From: Betaproteobacteria bacterium
Lineage (GTDB): Bacteria; Pseudomonadota; Gammaproteobacteria; Burkholderiales; Thiobacteraceae
Assembly (NCBI GenBank): GCA_025361165.1
Contig: JANYAU010000132.1
Span: 1-40,411 of the forward strand
Direction: 5' to 3'
DNA length: 40,411 nucleotides
Part shown: positions 19,946-27,098 of the stretch, one piece after another
Numbering within the stretch: the stretch's first letter is position 1
Layout of the letters: every line of letters starts with the position of its first letter
Notes under the pieces: generated by a model
Database searches by the model: none
The model's input: only the letters and a program-made list of their open reading frames with translations
What the model was told of the DNA's origin: nothing
Translations under genes and position numbers: made by a program

Positions 19946-20895
19946 GCGCCATGCAGACGACTTGCCCCTCTTGTCACGCCGTGTTCCGGGTCAAGCCGGA
20001 ACAGCTCGAGGCCCATGCCGGCAAAGTGCGCTGCGGCAAATGCGCTTATGTGTTCAATGCTTTCGAAACCCTGGTCACGCCGATAGAAACCGTGAGCCTG
20101 ATGGCGCCGATGGATGACGAAGACGAGGACGAAGATGAGATAGTAGAAGCGCCTTCGGCGACGGAACACATCGAAGTATATGACGTGCGGCCGATGACGA
20201 TTTCCGAGCCGGCCTCCGCCACATTTCCTTTGCCGACCGATGAACAGATCGATCGCGCCGCGGAAGAAATCAATCGCGAGATTGCAGCCAGCACCCATCC
20301 GGACTTGATCGAAGAAGCGGAACATAGCGCCAAGCCCGGACTAAAAATCACCCCTGAGCTGCATGAAAAACTGAATCATCTGCAACTGCAACTCTCTACG
20401 CAAGAAAAGCGCGCGCGCTGGCACGTCCTCGGCTGGGGCGCGGGCATTTTGGTCTTGTTACTCGTGCTAGCTGGTCAGTCGGTTTATTTCTTGCGTAACC
20501 CCATCGCCGCCTACTATCCCGATGCCATGCCCTTGCTCACCACGCTATGCCAAGCACTGCGCTGCAAAGTCGCCTTGCTGGCAAACCCCGACCTGATCAA
20601 ACTCGACGCTACCGAACTACAAACCGTTCCCGATCACCCGCATGTCGTTACCCTCAACGCGACGCTGCGTAACCTCGCGCCGTATCGCCAGGCCTACCCG
20701 AAATTAGAACTCACTCTGACCGATAGCGCTAACCAGCCACTCGCACGGCGTCAATTTTTACCCAGCGAATATCTGCCACAACGCACCAAGCCCGATAGCG
20801 GCATGCCTGCGCAAGAAGAAATGCCGATCAAGCTCACGCTGGAATTGGTGAACTTGGATGCAGTAGGCTACAAGCTGCTCGTTTATTATCCTTAA
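19942..20895 (+). CDS. Zinc-ribbon (MJ0042-type) and DUF3426 single-pass membrane protein
   Basis: 317 residues from ATG 19942, which overlaps the prmA stop (ATGA). Residues 5-40 are a zinc ribbon with CPSCHAVF and CGKCAYVFNA (CxxC...CxxC). A strongly acidic stretch (DDEDEDEDE) follows, then an Ala/Glu-rich region, one membrane segment (about 175-197, GWGAGILVLLLVLAGQSVYF) and a C-terminal DUF3426 domain with SANQPLARRQFLPSEYL, expected in the periplasm. The gene is nearly always found next to prmA in betaproteobacteria. Its function is unknown; the architecture suggests a cytoplasmic metal- or redox-binding head with a periplasmic domain. Confidence 0.88.
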   Translation: MSAMQTTCPSCHAVFRVKPEQLEAHAGKVRCGKCAYVFNAFETLVTPIETVSLMAPMDDEDEDEDEIVEAPSATEHIEVYDVRPMTISEPASATFPLPTDEQIDRAAEEINREIAASTHPDLIEEAEHSAKPGLKITPELHEKLNHLQLQLSTQEKRARWHVLGWGAGILVLLLVLAGQSVYFLRNPIAAYYPDAMPLLTTLCQALRCKVALLANPDLIKLDATELQTVPDHPHVVTLNATLRNLAPYRQAYPKLELTLTDSANQPLARRQFLPSEYLPQRTKPDSGMPAQEEMPIKLTLELVNLDAVGYKLLVYYP

Positions 20896-20908
20896 GCCGC
20901 AAGGCGCG

Positions 20909-21304
20909 ATGGCGCCACTTTCATCTGCCTGCCCCTGTTGCAGCGGACGCTTATTCAGCGCATGTTGCGAACCCTATCTCGCGCGATCCGCCACGCCGCC
21001 CACGGCCGAAGCACTCATGCGCTCGCGCTATACCGCGTATGCGCTGGCCGACGAGGCTTACCTCAAATCCACCTGGTACCCAGATACCTTAGCTACGAAT
21101 TTCAACTTGTCGCAACAAGCGGGCGCGAAGTGGTTAGGTTTGAAAATATTGCGGCACGAAAATACCGATGACCATCACGCAATCGTCGAATTCGTCGCAC
21201 GTTACAAGATTGACGGCAAGGCACACCGCTTGCCTGAAGTAAGCTCTTTTGAGCGCGTCGCTGGGCGTTGGTACTACGTTGATGGCGCGCTCCCCTTAAA
21301 ATAA
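20909..21304 (+). CDS. YchJ-like (UPF0225) SEC-C motif protein
   Basis: 131 residues. The N-terminal SEC-C zinc motif reads ACPCCSGRLFSACCEPYL, followed by LMRSRYTAYALADEAYLKSTW, the characteristic YchJ block, and a C-terminal NTF2-like fold ending GRWYYVDGALPL. E. coli YchJ is about 150 residues and uncharacterised; SEC-C motifs bind zinc and often contact nucleic acid or SecB-like partners. It starts 13 bp after the preceding stop, with AAGG close to the ATG, so it is probably the last gene of the acc-prmA operon. Confidence 0.85.
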   Translation: MAPLSSACPCCSGRLFSACCEPYLARSATPPTAEALMRSRYTAYALADEAYLKSTWYPDTLATNFNLSQQAGAKWLGLKILRHENTDDHHAIVEFVARYKIDGKAHRLPEVSSFERVAGRWYYVDGALPLK

Positions 21305-21361
21305 ATTTTCTTTAAATTCAATCCTGGTAGCGCAAGTCGCGTTATTTCTTCTGAATTTTGC

Positions 21362-21390
21362 TTGACAGATTTCTTATATTTTACTAATTT
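21362..21390 (+). promoter_or_regulatory. Promoter of the GbsR/MarR regulator gene
   Basis: A perfect TTGACA (21362-21367), 17-bp spacer and TAATTT (21385-21390) lie in a conspicuously AT-rich gap. The weak -10 box coincides with the left arm of the palindromic operator at 21385-21408, so bound regulator would cover the -10 and start site. Confidence 0.5.
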
Positions 21391-21408
21391 CTGAAATAAC
21401 AGAAATTA
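21385..21408. promoter_or_regulatory. Palindromic operator TAATTTCTG-n6-CAGAAATTA
   Basis: A perfect 9-bp inverted repeat with a 6-bp AAATAA spacer, seen directly. The right half is followed by two further near-copies at exact 9-bp steps (AGGAAATTA, AGGAAATGA) running into the start codon. Position over the -10 box suggests autorepression by the regulator encoded at 21423; a degenerate copy recurs at 21952-21975. The binding protein is inferred from adjacency. Confidence 0.6.
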
Positions 21409-21422
21409 AGGAAATTAAGGAA

Positions 21423-21938
21423 ATGAAACTAACGCCGGTAATGGAACGTTTTGTATTGCATTGGGGTGAAATGGGTGGCCGTTGGGGAGTGAATCGTACG
21501 GTGTCACAAATCCACGCGCTTTTATATCTGAGCGAGGCGCCACTCACTGCTGAAGAAATTGCCGATGTGCTGCAAGTCGCACGCTCTAACGTAAGCACCA
21601 GCTTACGCGAACTGCAAAGTTGGGGCCTGGTTAAAATGGTACATATCACGGGTGACCGGCGCGATCACTTTGAGGCGCACCATGATGTACGTGAAATTTT
21701 CCGCGTGGTGGTGGAAGAACGCAAAAAACGTGAGATCGATCCGACCCTAACCCTCCTGCGTGCTTGTACCACGGAGGCCGGTAACGAAACCCCCAAAGCC
21801 GTTCGCGAGCGTATGCAAAATACCTTAGCATTTATGGAGTTACTAACCAGCGTCTATGACGAAGTGCACCAACTACCCGACGCGGGCTTGATGGCTTGGC
21901 TAAAGACCGGCCTGAAAGCACGTAAGCTGATGCGTTAA
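21423..21938 (+). CDS. GbsR/MarR-type winged-helix transcriptional regulator
   Basis: 171 residues. The N-terminal helix MERFVLHWGEMGGRWGVNRTVSQIHALLYLSE and wHTH core LTAEEIADVLQVARSNVSTSLRELQSWGLVK match the GbsR subgroup of MarR-fold repressors. A charged wing segment, ITGDRRDHFEAHHDVREIF, and a long dimerisation helix follow. The known member GbsR (Bacillus) senses choline; the ligand here is unknown. The gene leads a cassette of small membrane and redox proteins, and palindromes before both this gene and the next suggest it controls them all. Confidence 0.88.
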   Translation: MKLTPVMERFVLHWGEMGGRWGVNRTVSQIHALLYLSEAPLTAEEIADVLQVARSNVSTSLRELQSWGLVKMVHITGDRRDHFEAHHDVREIFRVVVEERKKREIDPTLTLLRACTTEAGNETPKAVRERMQNTLAFMELLTSVYDEVHQLPDAGLMAWLKTGLKARKLMR

Positions 21939-21951
21939 ATTTTTTACGCAC

Positions 21952-21975
21952 ATATTTCTCTTGCAACAGAAATTA
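21952..21975. promoter_or_regulatory. Second, degenerate copy of the regulator operator
   Basis: ATATTTCTC-ttgcaa-CAGAAATTA: the right arm is identical to the operator at 21385-21408, the left arm matches 6 of 9, and the spacer is again 6 bp. A further partial half-site, CAGAATTA, follows at 21976-21983, mirroring the tandem half-sites at the first operator. It lies between the regulator stop and the next start (22001), whose Shine-Dalgarno is AAGGGG. Confidence 0.5.
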
Positions 21976-22000
21976 CAGAATTATCGAAAGGGGATACCCA

Positions 22001-22363
22001 ATGTCGAATGAAACCGCTCTTATTGTTAGCATCGCGGGCAGCGTCCTCACCAGCGGCATCCTGTGGTGGTGGCTCAATACCGCGTTAGGGGAAATGTTAA
22101 AACAACTCTGCGATCGGCCGGGCAGCACGGATTTTTGGTCGCGTTATACGTTGTTGATGCTCGTGATTGCGCCGCTGACGATTGCGGTGTTCTTCAGCCC
22201 GGATATAACTTGTTACACTACAAACGCACTCCAGCGCATTTTATTCACGATCCTCCTCGGTCAGTTCATCGCCTTCGCGTTGGTGGGACGTAGCTTATTC
22301 AAAACCGTGAATCGCAGGCTAGAACAGCCGGCACTACTCCCCCACCAAGCGGCGGCTGCATGA
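22001..22363 (+). CDS. Small membrane protein of unknown function
   Basis: 120 residues, not recognised. Three hydrophobic segments are visible: about 6-25 (ALIVSIAGSVLTSGILWWWL), 48-64 (YTLLMLVIAPLTIAVFF) and 80-98 (ILFTILLGQFIAFALVG). The tail is basic, then Ala-rich. A good ribosome-binding site (AAGGGG, 7 nt) precedes it, and its stop overlaps the SDR start by 4 nt, so it is a genuine member of the regulator-headed cassette. Confidence 0.75.
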   Translation: MSNETALIVSIAGSVLTSGILWWWLNTALGEMLKQLCDRPGSTDFWSRYTLLMLVIAPLTIAVFFSPDITCYTTNALQRILFTILLGQFIAFALVGRSLFKTVNRRLEQPALLPHQAAAA

Positions 22364-23382
22364 GAATCTTAGTCACCGGCGCCACCGGCTTTATTGGCGC
22401 AGCCCTCATCACTGGCTTACTGCGAAACGGGCACCAAGTGCTTGCCTGTGTCCATCGTATCAGCGCAAAGCGGCTGCCATCGAACGTCGAAGTCATGGCT
22501 GTCGATTTCATGCGTGATACCGACGAGCGCACCTGGCTCCCACGCCTGGACGGCATTGATGCCGTCATCAATGCCGTCGGTATCTTGCGTGAAACTCGCG
22601 GCGCGTCTTTTGCTGAATTGCATCATCTTACGCCACAATCATTGTTCCGCGCTTGTGAAATAGCTGGCGTCAAACGCGTGATTCAAATCTCCGCACTCGG
22701 TGCAGACGAGCAAGCCGTAAGCCACTATCACCGCAGTAAGAAAGCGGCGGACGATGCACTTCGCGCGTGCAACTTGGACTGGACGATTGTGCAACCCTCA
22801 GTCGTTTTTGGTTCGGGTGGCGCCAGTACGCGCCTGTTTCTACGCTTGGCAAGCATGCCGCTTATACCGTTGGTGGGGGATGGCGAGCAGCGCATGCAAC
22901 CCCTCCACATCGATGACCTCACCGCGTTTGTAATTCAACTTCTTGAACGAGGCTGTGCAATCAAACAAACGATTGCGGCGGTTGGCCCCACACCGGTGAC
23001 GATGCACGAGATGCTGTCGACCTACCGGACAGCGCTCAATCTCGGGCAAGCACGCGCAGTCAAAACCCCACTCACGCTCATGCGCGCGGTGGCACGCGTT
23101 GGCGACGTAATCCGCGCCGGCGCGCTAAGCACCGAAACCTTGAACATGTTATTGCAAGGCAACACCGCTTCGGCACAAGCCATCACAACAGTCCTCGGCT
23201 ACGCACCACGCCCCTTGGGAGATTTCCTTGCGCCGCGAAATGCGGATACACAACGGCTATACGCACAATGGGCATGGCTGCGGCCATTGCTTCTGATGGG
23301 CATCGCGACAATGTGGCTCGCCGCTGGCACGGTGAGTTGGGTTTACGCGCGTGAGGAAGGCTTGGCCTTGCGCCCGAGATAG
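22360..23382 (+). CDS. NAD(P)-binding SDR with start of a DoxX-like membrane domain
   Basis: 340 residues. Atypical SDR: Rossmann motif ILVTGATGFIGAALITGL, VINAVGILRE, QISALGA and YHRSKKAADDAL (YxxxK), with a C-terminal half similar to NmrA/NDUFA9-like proteins. The last about 30 residues (WLRPLLLMGIATMWLAAGTV) are a membrane helix that begins a DoxX-like domain, then the frame stops. The next gene, 2 nt later in another frame, supplies what looks like the rest of that domain. Known relatives are about 420-430-residue fusions, so this is either one gene broken by a frameshift or a naturally split pair. Confidence 0.85.
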   Translation: MRILVTGATGFIGAALITGLLRNGHQVLACVHRISAKRLPSNVEVMAVDFMRDTDERTWLPRLDGIDAVINAVGILRETRGASFAELHHLTPQSLFRACEIAGVKRVIQISALGADEQAVSHYHRSKKAADDALRACNLDWTIVQPSVVFGSGGASTRLFLRLASMPLIPLVGDGEQRMQPLHIDDLTAFVIQLLERGCAIKQTIAAVGPTPVTMHEMLSTYRTALNLGQARAVKTPLTLMRAVARVGDVIRAGALSTETLNMLLQGNTASAQAITTVLGYAPRPLGDFLAPRNADTQRLYAQWAWLRPLLLMGIATMWLAAGTVSWVYAREEGLALRPR

Positions 23383-23384
23383 CA

Positions 23385-23615
23385 ATGCTCGCCTTTATCG
23401 GCGCGTGCGGGCTAAATATTTCCTTGGGCTTAGCGACCTTATTCAAACCGGGACGCTGGCTCTGGCTGTTGCAACTTGGCGTCATAGCGTTTTATACCGG
23501 CGCATTGACGTTAGCCGTACCGGGGCTATGGCTTGACCCCTTCGGGCCACTCATAAAAAACCTGCCCATTGCCGCGTTGCTTCTTAGCCTAGCAGCAACA
23601 GAGGCGCGCAATTGA
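23385..23615 (+). CDS. DoxX-like membrane domain, probable detached C-terminus of the SDR
   Basis: 76 residues: GLNISLGLATLF, WLWLLQLGVIAFYTGALTLAVP and LWLDPFGPLIKNLPIAALLL. This is the C-terminal part of DoxX-like domains that normally follow an SDR in the same polypeptide. The ATG lies 2 nt after the SDR stop, in another frame, and lacks a convincing Shine-Dalgarno. Reading this frame upstream gives LAPEIAML before the ATG, which joins the SDR's EEGLA text with no gap. I therefore favour a single frameshifted gene, with an independent small protein as the alternative. Confidence 0.65.
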   Translation: MLAFIGACGLNISLGLATLFKPGRWLWLLQLGVIAFYTGALTLAVPGLWLDPFGPLIKNLPIAALLLSLAATEARN

Positions 23616-23616
23616 T

Positions 23617-24078
23617 ATGGATTTTAGCCTCATAAAGACACTGCACATTCTCTCGGCCACACTGCTATTCGGCACGGGCTTGGGCACCGCCTATTTCATG
23701 TGGAGCGCCAATCGCACCCGCAATACGCAAGTAATCGCCAGTGTGGCAAAACAAGTCGTGTTAGCGGATTGGTTATTCACTACGCCTACGGTGATATTTC
23801 AGCCGCTCTCCGGCGCATGGCTAGTGCAGGCCGCGGGCTATCCGTGGCATGGCTGGGTCAGCGCTTCCTTGGTTCTATATGGAATAGCAGGCGCATGCTG
23901 GGTACCCGTCGTGTGGCTACAGCTTCGTATGCGGGACATGGCCGTGACGGCTGAGATGAATCGTCAACCACTGCCAGCGCGCTACTGGCATTACGCGCGA
24001 ATCTGGTTTTGGCTGGGTGTACCGGCGTTCATCGCCATATTAAGCGTGTTTTTTCTGATGGTTCTCAAACATGGGTGA
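23617..24078 (+). CDS. DUF2269-family integral membrane protein
   Basis: 153 residues with four membrane segments (about 4-26, 47-68, 78-98 and 128-149). The start IKTLHILSATLLFGTGLGTAYFMW, with LADWLFTTPTVIFQPLSGAWL in the middle, is characteristic of DUF2269. The first His (LHIL) and later aromatic-rich helices resemble small b-type cytochrome-like proteins, but haem binding is not shown. The ATG follows the previous stop by one base. Proteins of this family often sit beside SDR-DoxX and DCC1 genes, as here. Confidence 0.8.
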   Translation: MDFSLIKTLHILSATLLFGTGLGTAYFMWSANRTRNTQVIASVAKQVVLADWLFTTPTVIFQPLSGAWLVQAAGYPWHGWVSASLVLYGIAGACWVPVVWLQLRMRDMAVTAEMNRQPLPARYWHYARIWFWLGVPAFIAILSVFFLMVLKHG

Positions 24079-24089
24079 AGGAGAATACG

Positions 24090-24491
24090 ATGCGACAAGC
24101 TGAATTAACCCTACTCTACGACGGCGCATGCCCAATTTGTACTTGGGAAAAACGTAAGCTCGCCCGCAGCGATAGACACGGCCGTTTGGGCTTCGTCAAC
24201 ATTCAAACTTCGGGGTTTGACCCCAGTGTGTACGGGGTGCTAATGCAAGATTTAATGGGGCGCTTGCACGCAGTCACTGCGGATGGCCGCTTGATCAAGG
24301 GAACAGAGACGCTACTTCAATCCTATCGCGCAGTGGGCTGGTGGTGGATTTACTGGCCACTGCAAATCATTCCCTGTCCACTGTTGGAACGAGCTTACGG
24401 CTGGTTTGCCGACCATCGACACCTCTTATCGAAGCGCATCGGCGGGCTGTTTGGCTCGGCGTACCCGGAAGGAATCTGCCGAAAAAAGTAG
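24090..24491 (+). CDS. DCC1-type thiol-disulfide oxidoreductase (DUF393)
   Basis: 133 residues from ATG 24090, placed 6 nt after a strong GAAGGAG; an in-frame ATG 27 codons upstream lies inside the DUF2269 gene and is unlikely. The thioredoxin-like N-terminus has LLYDGACPICTWEKRKLAR, the DxxCPxC motif that defines the DCC1 family. WIYWPLQIIPCPLLERAYGWFADHRH in the second half is also typical. The family is predicted to be redox-active; substrates are unknown. It is the last gene of the GbsR-headed cassette. Confidence 0.88.
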   Translation: MRQAELTLLYDGACPICTWEKRKLARSDRHGRLGFVNIQTSGFDPSVYGVLMQDLMGRLHAVTADGRLIKGTETLLQSYRAVGWWWIYWPLQIIPCPLLERAYGWFADHRHLLSKRIGGLFGSAYPEGICRKK

Positions 24492-24568
24492 ATACCCTTG
24501 AGCGCAAAATCATACCGCAACCCATCTTCAATGTTCGAGATTGAAATGCTCGTGCGCGCCAGCCGATA

Positions 24569-24607
24569 GCTCCAATTTGTGAGAACGTCGCCGATCGGAT
24601 TGGGAGC
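24569..24607. other. Imperfect inverted repeat downstream of the DCC1 gene
   Basis: GCTCCAAT (24569-24576) pairs with ATTGGGAGC (24599-24607) with one bulge; CCGATCGG lies inside the loop. No T-run follows on the plus strand. It could be a weak end-of-operon structure for the plus-strand cassette or for the small minus-strand gene that ends at 24608. The rest of 24492-24607 shows nothing I recognise. Confidence 0.3.
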
Positions 24608-24733
24608 CTAGCGCCGAGCTAAACCCACCGGCACCCACGCTTCTGCCCCGAGCATCCACGACTCATCTGCGTCACGCTTCTTGGTGAAATAGCGCGGCAT
24701 CGCAATCCGGAAAATAAAATAGGCTAGCACCAT
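24608..24733 (-). CDS. Candidate 41-residue small protein
   Basis: ATG 24733 follows a strong GAGGAGA (5-nt spacing), and 41 codons run to a TAG. The peptide starts MVLAYFIFRIAMPRYFTKKR and ends WVPVGLARR: a short hydrophobic start, basic middle and amphipathic end. No family is recognised. It is encoded 53 bp after the CreD-like gene on the same strand, so it is probably the last gene of that operon. Ribosome-binding-site quality is the main support. Confidence 0.5.
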   Translation of the reverse strand: MVLAYFIFRIAMPRYFTKKRDADESWMLGAEAWVPVGLARR

Positions 24734-24786
24734 GAATCTCTCCTCAAAAAAGGCGGCCAGGCCACATGGCCCGGGCGCTGAAATCA

Positions 24787-26031
24787 CTAACTCGCATTAG
24801 CGTTATACTGCTTAAATACTTGCTTCCAATTCACCTTCGCCGTCACTTGCATCAACACAAACAAGGTCAATATCGCACCAACGGTGATGGTTAAGCCGGT
24901 TAGCCCTTTGAAGAAAAAGGCATAGGAAAACAACACTAGATAGACGACTTGCGCCAAGCCTGCATAGCCGAAGGCAAAGCGGTTGCCGAAGATCAGCCGC
25001 AAGTAGCTCACTACCAGAAAGACCGACACACCAGCGGATAGCCCGAACGCCCAAAAGAAATCGAGTTGATCGGCGAGGTAGGCCAGCAATAAATGAAATG
25101 CAAAGAATGCCGCCGACAGAAAAGCAAAATGCATAGGGTGAAGGTCAATCTTTTTCATCACACCGATCACCAGCATCACTACCATGAAAAACAGCAGCGA
25201 CACCGGTGCGAACAACGCAATTTGACCCGCGAGTGGCCCGGGTTGTAGTTTCTGTGGCATTACCATGCCGATATCCGCGCCAGACACTAAGCGCTTGTAA
25301 TCCCAAACGAGCCGCCAGCCATCACCGGTTTTTTCTTTGTTGCCGGGCGCCAGCCCATCCGCGGGGTAATCAATATCCCGGAAATTAGTATTCATCGTGA
25401 GCTGGAAGTTTTTTACCTCGCCCACCCCAGCGCCAAATTGGTAACGCCAAGTATCGAGACCTTGTGAACGATAGCCGACTTCTACCCATATCGTTTCACC
25501 TGGGGCCATATTCACCGTGGCGCTGGCGACGCCGTTTCCCGAGTTGGGCGTCGTTTTCCATTCCTTGCCGGGTACGCGGAATATGAAGTCGTCGTATACC
25601 GCTTGCTTATCTGGAAAAGGAAAATAAATGGTGATGTCGCGCGGCTTGCCGCTATCGTTCACGAAGCGATACTGCGCGGTAAAATCGACTTTGTAGGTCG
25701 CATACCACAGCAAGCCTTTTTGTCGATGCGCGAGATCCAAAGCGGTTTTTATCTGACTTGCTTCCAAGGGGATGGCGTAGTCGGTGGACTTATCCACGAA
25801 CTTGACGACGGTCTTGCCCTTTTCCTCGGTCTCGACCCGCTCGCTCTGTTTTACGGTGTAGACCGCGTTGGGTGCAGTTTGCGCTTGCGCGCCACCCCAC
25901 GAACCAGTCACGCCTTGTTTCAAATGATTGTCGCTATCGTAGGTGCGCGTAAAAATGCTTCCGCCTAAAATCATCCAAGCCACCGTCGCCACCCCGAAAA
26001 TTAGCGCAATCGCAATGAGCCGCTTAATCAT
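24787..26031 (-). CDS. CreD-like inner-membrane protein
   Basis: 414 residues from ATG 26031, chosen because MIKRLIAIALIFGVATVAWMI starts the first membrane helix and the ATG overlaps the stop of the preceding small gene (8-nt overlap). One N-terminal TM, a periplasmic beta-rich domain of about 240 residues (TIYFPFPDKQAVYDDFIFRV, WVEVGYRSQGLDTW) and five closely spaced C-terminal TMs follow. LHPMHFAFLSAAFFAFHLLLAYL is where CreD proteins have their conserved HP-containing turn. CreD is the target of the CreBC two-component system and confers colicin E2 tolerance in E. coli. Here too a two-component pair is adjacent, though divergent and of a different subfamily. Similarity is by layout and the C-terminal region; moderate certainty. 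Confidence 0.7.
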   Translation of the reverse strand: MIKRLIAIALIFGVATVAWMILGGSIFTRTYDSDNHLKQGVTGSWGGAQAQTAPNAVYTVKQSERVETEEKGKTVVKFVDKSTDYAIPLEASQIKTALDLAHRQKGLLWYATYKVDFTAQYRFVNDSGKPRDITIYFPFPDKQAVYDDFIFRVPGKEWKTTPNSGNGVASATVNMAPGETIWVEVGYRSQGLDTWRYQFGAGVGEVKNFQLTMNTNFRDIDYPADGLAPGNKEKTGDGWRLVWDYKRLVSGADIGMVMPQKLQPGPLAGQIALFAPVSLLFFMVVMLVIGVMKKIDLHPMHFAFLSAAFFAFHLLLAYLADQLDFFWAFGLSAGVSVFLVVSYLRLIFGNRFAFGYAGLAQVVYLVLFSYAFFFKGLTGLTITVGAILTLFVLMQVTAKVNWKQVFKQYNANAS

Positions 26032-26257
26032 TAGCCGCTTCCGTGCTGGGCAAGCCGGCCGAGAGGACGCGCACGCGCTGGCCCTTATCGCTGGTAATCG
26101 AGGCGTCGCCTGAACCTGGCACATGACTGGATAGTGCGACTACCGCCGAACTCAGCAGTACCGCAGCCGTCACGCCAGCGGCGAGACTCGCCAGCATGAA
26201 ACGGGTGAAATCGCCGTAAATATTCCTGCTAAAAAATGCTTTGGATTGAGCTTGCAT
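26024..26257 (-). CDS. Small single-TM protein upstream of the CreD-like gene
   Basis: 77 residues with one hydrophobic segment (about 20-43, FMLASLAAGVTAAVLLSSAVVAL) and a polar tail likely in the periplasm. Not recognised. AGGAGCG 7 nt before the ATG is a good ribosome-binding site, and the stop overlaps the CreD-like start, so the two are coupled. A TTGACA is present on the minus strand at 26304-26299, but no matching -10 box is seen at the usual distance. Divergent from the response regulator at 26406. Confidence 0.7.
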   Translation of the reverse strand: MQAQSKAFFSRNIYGDFTRFMLASLAAGVTAAVLLSSAVVALSSHVPGSGDASITSDKGQRVRVLSAGLPSTEAAND

Positions 26258-26392
26258 GTTATCGCTCCTGGTGTGTTTGCTCAGGTAGGTATTTAAGCTG
26301 TCAAATCAGGCACAGTGCGGGCAGGCCGCGGATGAATTGTGGCAAAGTTCTGGCAGGTGGTTTGGCTCCTGCGCGCGTAGCAGTGGATCGTG

Positions 26393-26398
26393 TATATT
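26393..26398 (+). promoter_or_regulatory. -10 box implying a leaderless response-regulator transcript
   Basis: TATATT ends 7 nt before the ATG at 26406, so transcription would start at or next to the start codon. No Shine-Dalgarno is present in the GC-rich bases between, and no clear -35 lies at 17 bp. Leaderless translation is the simplest reading; the box could also be coincidental. Confidence 0.4.
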
Positions 26399-26405
26399 CG
26401 CCGCC

Positions 26406-27098
26406 ATGGGAAGATCAATTGCGATTGTGGAAGACGAGCCCGCGATTCGGGCCAACTATGCCGAGGCGCTGCGCCGGCAAGGTTACGAAGTTGCCGCCTA
26501 CGCTAACCGGCGCGAGGCGACGGCCGGTATGCAAACGCGACTGCCGGACCTGGCCATCATCGACATCGGCTTGGACGACGAAATCGATGGTGGCTTTACG
26601 CTGTGCCGCGATCTGCGCGCCAAGTCGCAAACGCTGGCAATTATTTTTCTCACTGCGCGCGACAGCGATTTCGATACCGTTGCCGGCTTACGCATAGGGG
26701 CCGACGACTACCTCACCAAGGATGTCAGCCTGCCGCATTTGCTGGCGCGCATTGCCGCCTTGTTCCGGCGCATGGATGCGGTGGCTGCGCATGCCGACGC
26801 CGATGAGCTACTCACGCGCGGCCATTTGCAATTGGATTTAAAGCGCATGGCCGTAAGTTGGAATGGTCAGCCGGTGGCACTGACGCTCACCGAGTTTTGG
26901 ATGGTGCATGCGCTAGCAAAATTTCCCGGCCATTTGAAAGATCGCGACCACCTCATGAGTGAGGCCAAGCTCACGGTCGATGACGCCACCATCACCTCGC
27001 ACATCAAGCGTATCCGAAAAAAATTCGCGGCCACTGATGCCGATTTTGACTCGATTGAGACGCTATACGGCATGGGCTACCGCTGGAAAAGCGCATGA
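26406..27098 (+). CDS. Response regulator of the dedicated-sortase-system (PdsR-like) type
   Basis: 230 residues from ATG 26406 (RSIAIVEDEPAIRANY is the natural receiver start; upstream in-frame codons read as non-coding). Phospho-acceptor D53 lies in LAIIDIGLDDEIDGG, where an acidic insertion follows the aspartate. The switch lysine is in DDYLTKDVSLP (KD instead of the usual KP). The C-terminal winged helix has LTLTEFWMVHALAKFPGHLK and TITSHIKRIRKKF. These details are as I recall the proteobacterial dedicated sortase system regulator (TIGR03787), paired with the kinase that follows (4-nt overlap). No sortase or LPXTG-like target is in the window, so its role here is open; the CreD-like operon is the obvious candidate target. 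Confidence 0.8.
   Translation: MGRSIAIVEDEPAIRANYAEALRRQGYEVAAYANRREATAGMQTRLPDLAIIDIGLDDEIDGGFTLCRDLRAKSQTLAIIFLTARDSDFDTVAGLRIGADDYLTKDVSLPHLLARIAALFRRMDAVAAHADADELLTRGHLQLDLKRMAVSWNGQPVALTLTEFWMVHALAKFPGHLKDRDHLMSEAKLTVDDATITSHIKRIRKKFAATDADFDSIETLYGMGYRWKSA

Noticed and set aside
20118..20148. GA-rich low-complexity stretch
   Set aside because: Explained by the acidic Asp/Glu tract encoded in the zinc-ribbon protein.
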